NCBI GenBank assembly: GCA_020796225.1
Contig: CM036767.1
Coordinates: forward strand, 14,660,927 to 14,724,926
Direction: 5' to 3'
From: Arion vulgaris
Lineage: Eukaryota > Mollusca > Gastropoda > Stylommatophora > Arionidae
Length of the DNA: 64,000 nucleotides
Shown here: positions 33,901 through 39,900 of the stretch, one piece after another
Numbering within the stretch: position 1 is the stretch's first letter
Layout: each line of letters opens with the position of its first letter
Translations under genes and position numbers: made by a program
Notes under the pieces: generated by a model
What the model saw: the letters and a program-made list of their open reading frames with translations, nothing else
What the model was told of the DNA's origin: nothing
Database searches by the model: none

Positions 33901-36900
33901 CTAGCAGCAGTAGCTATGTCTCCCTCCTCTTCACGGATCTTTGCCAGCGTTCGTGTCAGCCTTGCTCTTTCAATTTCAACATAAATCTGTATCAGACAGA
34001 CATAGTTCATTAAACATAAGTATAAAGTCACACATTACATTACGTAATCTAAACAGAAACTGTAATATGGTTTATAGAAAATTACGTTTTTTTCCAATTG
34101 CCATCTGCTGAACATATATAAAAATAAAATTAAAGACAATGACCTGCCTGATTGAAATGGGGGTCAAGTAGGCAAGAATGGGTCGCCGCTGAAAGTTAAC
34201 ACACTAAGCTGTGCTAGTGTCATGGAAAGTCTGTGGTTCGAGGTCAACTAGGGCCAAAAACTGTTGGTGTGTACACATACAGTGCAGTTGGGCTACATGT
34301 TCCTCGCCATTAGCCGACACTGCGCCATAGATTTGCTTCCTTATAAGAAGTCTTTCTAGTTTTACATCTACTGTTTTACTTCTACTACTTTTTAACCTTA
34401 TTATTCTATTAGGTTGTCCAGTTTTCTTCAATTTAGTATATAATAATATATAAACTATATATTATATAATTATTAGTATAATTATTAGTATATAATATGT
34501 TTTTTTAATTGACTAGTTAGGATTTTTTTTTATACCTCTCTTGAATTAAGGGGGATTGGGGTATGGGGATCATGAAGCTATTTTCGTTGTTTTCACATTA
34601 ATGTAAAATTTGTATAACCATTTTCAAAGATTATGACTTAGAATAGTAGAAAAAAATGAGTAAAAAAAAAATGTCAAAGCGTTGCCATGGAAACAATACA
34701 AAATGGCCACAAAAAACAAAATTTCAAATCCCTAAGGCTTTGAATCTAATGAATGTAAATGAATTCTGTTTTCACTCTAGAGTGCGCAATTGTAATATCT
34801 AAAATATTACACATGATTTTAGGATATATTAAATATTTAATGTTTTATAATTTTTTTGGTAAAAATTCGGTCAAAAATAGCTGTTTTTTGGGGGTGTGTT
34901 TACCCAAAATCCATAAAAAATGTAATATTTAATATATCTTAAAAATCATGTGTACTTTTTTAGATATTACAATTGCTCATCTTAGAGTGAAAACAGAATT
35001 CATTTATATTCATTAACTTCACAGCCTTGGGGATTTGAAATTTTGTGTTTGCGACCATCTTTATTGTTTCCATGGCAACGCATTGACATTTTTTTCCTAC
35101 TATTCTAAGTCATAATCTTTCAAAATTGTTTTACAAATTCTACATTAATATCAAAGCAATGAAAAAAGTTTCAAGACCAGAATCCCCCCTTAACTGTTTA
35201 AAAATTGAGGAAATAACTGCGTGGGAAGAGTTAAGATGGCTGTTGCATTGGAGGATGGAGCATTGATAGACGTGTCCAATTTGTAAGGATGTTGATTAAG
35301 GGAGAACTATGCTGTAATTTTCGGTGGGTGATCTTGAACGCTCCATTCAACCACTTGTTAAACACTCTTTGTGATTTTATGTGATCTGAGCCTAACAGCG
35401 ATTGTACCAGTTATGCGCCTACAATTAGGTTAGCACATGCAATTTCTGCGATGCTTTTTATTTACTAGAGTAGCTTTCCTAGGTCTCCTTTTATGTAGCA
35501 GTGTTACTGTTGTTTACTGGACAGGAAGCCATGATGACCAAGGCACACCTTATGGAAGATAAGTCGAGTGTCACTAGACAAGCATTTGAGTGGAACCCGC
35601 AAGGAAAATGAAAAAGAGTATGCCCTAAACAGACCTGGAGACGAAGTCTTCTTGAGGAACTGAAGAGTGCCGAACTGTCCTGGGAGACCGAGAAGAATGG
35701 TGAACAACTGTTGAGGCCCTATGCTCCACCAGGAGTGGAGAGGAATAAGTCAAGTCATTACGCTTTGTTCCCTCTTGAGCCCCAGCAACACGGGCACGTT
35801 TGGTGATGATTATAGATTTTCTACATTACTAACAGAATAAACTTGATTACTACACACAGAATGAGGGAAAACTAAATAATTTAATACAATAATAGGCATG
35901 TATATGACGTATTTTATGGTTGCATTAAAATTATTTATATATTCAATATTTCAAAATAATATTATGATGCATAATTCACAGAATATCACTACAAAATGTT
36001 TTAACATATGTTTACAAACTTGACTTTACCAATGTCTATGAAACCTGACTTTATCCTATGTCTAAGAAACTTAACTTTAGCATGTCTATGAAACTTGACA
36101 TTACCAGATGTCTAAGAAACTTAACTTTAGCATGTCTATGAAATTTGACTTTATCCTATGGCTAAACTTAACTTAGCATGTCTATGAAACTGACATTACC
36201 AGATGTCTAAGAAACTTAACTTTAGCATGTCTATGAAATTTGACTTTATCCTATGGCTAAGAAACTTAACTTTAGCATGTCTATGAAACTTGGCTAACCA
36301 ATGTCTATGAACTTGACTTTATCCTATGTCTATGAAACTTGATGTTACAGATGTCTAGAAACTAACTTTAGCATGTCTATGAAACTTGATGTTACAGATG
36401 TCTTAGAAACTTAACTTTAGCATGTCTATGAACTTGACATTACCAGATGTCTAGAAACTTAACTTTAGCATGTCTATGAAATTGACTTTATCCTATGGCT
36501 AAAACTTAACTTAGCATGTCTATGAACTTGCGTAACCAATGTCTATGAAACTTGACTTTATCCTATGTCTATGAAACTTGATGTTACCAGATGTCTAAGA
36601 AACTTAACTTTAGCATGTCTATGAAACTTGATGTTACCAGATGTCTTAAGAAACTTAACTTTAGCATGTCTATGAAACTTGATGTTACCAGATGTCTAAG
36701 AAACTTAACTTTAGCATGTCTATGAAACCTGACTTTATCCTATGTCTATGAAACCTGACTTTAGCATGTCGATGAAACCTGACGTTATCCTATCTCTAAG
36801 AAACCTAACTTTAGCATGTCGATGAAACCTGACTTTATCCTATGTCTATGAAACCTAACTTTAGCATGTCTATGAAACCTAACTTTAGCATGCCTATGAA

Positions 36901-39900
36901 ACCTGACTTTAGCATGTCGATGAAACCTGACGTTATCCTATCTCTAAGAAATTTAACTTTAGCATGTCGATGAAACCTGACTTTACCCTATGTCTATGAA
37001 ACCTGACTTTATCCTATGTCTATGAAACTTGACATTATCAGATATCTATGAAACTTGATGTTACAAGATGCATGCATTGAAACCGTTGTAAAAAATTCTT
37101 TCAATTAAACAATTAGTTAGTTTGTTCCTTTCGTGTCAAAGGCGGCACATAGGGCAGAGGTTTTAGATCTTCATGTGATGCGGTTCGTTGCTAGCAGTTG
37201 GAGATCTTGTATGGTTTCACATCCCAATAGTTTACTTTCTTGTTGGATGGTTCTTCGAAGAATGGTCTTCCACGTTTTCTTTTCCCAACTGGTGACCACA
37301 TAAGGACTTGTCGATTTAGTCTCTTTTCGTCTGATCTAAGAACATGACCTAAATATTTCACCTTCGTTTCCTTATAATATTTGATACGGGTTGTTAATTA
37401 CACAATTACAAAGACAAATAATTTTGCTTGGTAGGTTACCTTGCCAGCTGTGACTGTTCTGAGTGTGTCAATGAGCTTTAATTTCACCTCTTTGTTGGGT
37501 GTCTTCTCTACATAAGTGCAAACCTCCTGGATCATCTTGGTCACAGCCTGGAAGAAAGAGTATTTATAATGAAAATCGTAGCATATTCTTTATAGGACGT
37601 AGCCATCAACCACAGTAAACGAGTAGTTGATTTTCTAGGCACCACTTACACGTTCAGTAGTTTGCTATTGCTTTCTGAGCGGTGAGGTCTATTTTTACAT
37701 TTGGGAAAAACCCTGTGGAAACTAATTTGCTTCAAACTTGCCCACCGTGGGGTTTGAACCAGGTATGCTTGGGTTTGTGATCGAGCTCACCACTGTTTGA
37801 GCTACAGACGCTCATGTTTATACTACCTTCACGTATTGTTCATACTACCTACATACTTCCTACTATTTATAATACTATTGCCAATAATCTTGTACAACTG
37901 TGAGATACGTATATCATCAGATCAGATTCATGATCAAAAGTTCTTATGAATGTATGTGTCATGTTTAATAATAATTAACCTATGAATATTGGTACATACC
38001 AAAAAGAACGACATCAAATTTGCACAAAGATTGATTAATTAACATCAAACTGGCACGTTGGTCCGCTGGACTCTGCTGTATATGTTGAGGCAGAGATTGG
38101 AGCACCCTTTTTTTCCCGATCCAGAAGCACTTGAGCTTTTCAGCTCGGTGCCATGGACCTCGCAACCCTTCGGTTCGGTGCCACGAACACCGTAAATCTG
38201 GGAATCTGTGGCTTTTTCTGCCATCCGGTGGAATTGAACCCGCACACACAGAGGATAGTCACCCGTAGTCCAACGCGCTATGAACACGCTGGGCAGACGG
38301 GCGATTGGAGCACCTATGGACATGTCTAGAGTGCTATGATGACGGTTCTCATATAATTTAATAGGACTTCATCATGGTCATAAGCTTAATGATCTAGTAT
38401 GACCAATGAACTCAGAAGGAGACTAAAATGAAAAAAAGACTCGAGAGCATATCCTGCTGTCATGTCCATCATACATACACCAACGAAACGAAACATGGCC
38501 TCATGAACAAAGCAAACTATGGGAACTCTAAGAACTCCAACTGACATGCAACTTCATAGAGGCAACCCATCTCAAGGTTTAGATGAGCATACGAAACTGA
38601 ACGCAAAGAAGAATACTAAAATAAAATACTAAGAACCAAGTCGTAAAAAGCAACATCTAACATACCTGTTTAATCTGTCCTCTCTTTTTAGTCAGCAACA
38701 CAACATTCTCATTGAGAGCATCCCAGTTCTTTGCATCAAAGCAAATCTTTACAATAGCTACTAGGATACGGCCTGTAGAATGAGTATCAGCAGCCTACTC
38801 ATACAACAAAAATTATATAAATGCATTAGTCTTTAAATACATATAAAACATAGGTTAAAAATACAACAATTCAGAATTTGACTGCTTTAGCACTAGAGGA
38901 CAAAAGGGGCCTTTCTATTCCCTACCAACCACCAGATCTCCTGCTGGTCATGCAGAACTCTGCTATACTCCAGGCATGTGTTAAAATCAAAATGGTCAAC
39001 ATGTTCTGAGTAACTGCACCGAGTAATGGCTGCCACTAATCAGAAAGCTGTACATATTGATTCTCTAGCCTCAAAGTTTAGTCAGTATTAAACTAATGAG
39101 TCTAAAGCAAAAGGATTGACTTCTTCTTCTTTGAATGCTACATTTCGACCACTTGTTAACCACTCTGTGATTTGTGTGTGTTCTGAGCCTAGGAGTAATT
39201 GTAAGTTGAGCGAGTTATGCACCTACAAGTAGGCCAGCATATTTGATTGCTGCAACCTTTTTTATTTACTAGGGTAGCTTCCCTAGGCCCTACCTTAGTC
39301 GCCTCTTACAACATGCCTTGTAGGTTGCAGTGTTACTATTCTTTGCACCACTTTAGGGCCCCTGGCAACACAGAGGCATTTGTATCTCCAATTTGTAAAG
39401 CAAATCTTTCCTTATTTTTCGTAACGTTTCACTATGTCTTTGAGGTTCATTGCTGCAGATATCCCCAGTATCTATTAATCTCTGTTCTTAGTCTTCTCTC
39501 CCACATTGTTGACTCCTAGTATTTTCAGACATATTTGGACACATCAAATGACATGAGAAGATCATTTTAAAGGATGGGATATGGGAAGGGGGAGGGAGGA
39601 GGAGAGAAATGGTGCCTGGAAGAAGAATGAGAGGAAGACTTAGAAGATGGATGCAAGATGTTATTGTGATCTGAGAATGACTGCTGCTGGCACCAGTCAA
39701 CTTGCACAAAACAGAGAGTTCTTCAGGACCGCTGTCATGGGAGCTAAGTTCCAGAAGGGACAGGCTACTTGATGATGATGAGTATTTCCAGGTCTACTTC
39801 ATTGTTATCTCTCCATCGTTTTCTTGGTCTGTCCTGTGGTCTTTTCATCTACATATTTTTTTGTACATGCATTTTTAGGATCTCTGTAATTCTTTCAATA

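Noticed and set aside
36005..37080. A CRISPR-like array
   Set aside because: The repeats are directly adjacent with no unique spacers, and the context is an animal intron.
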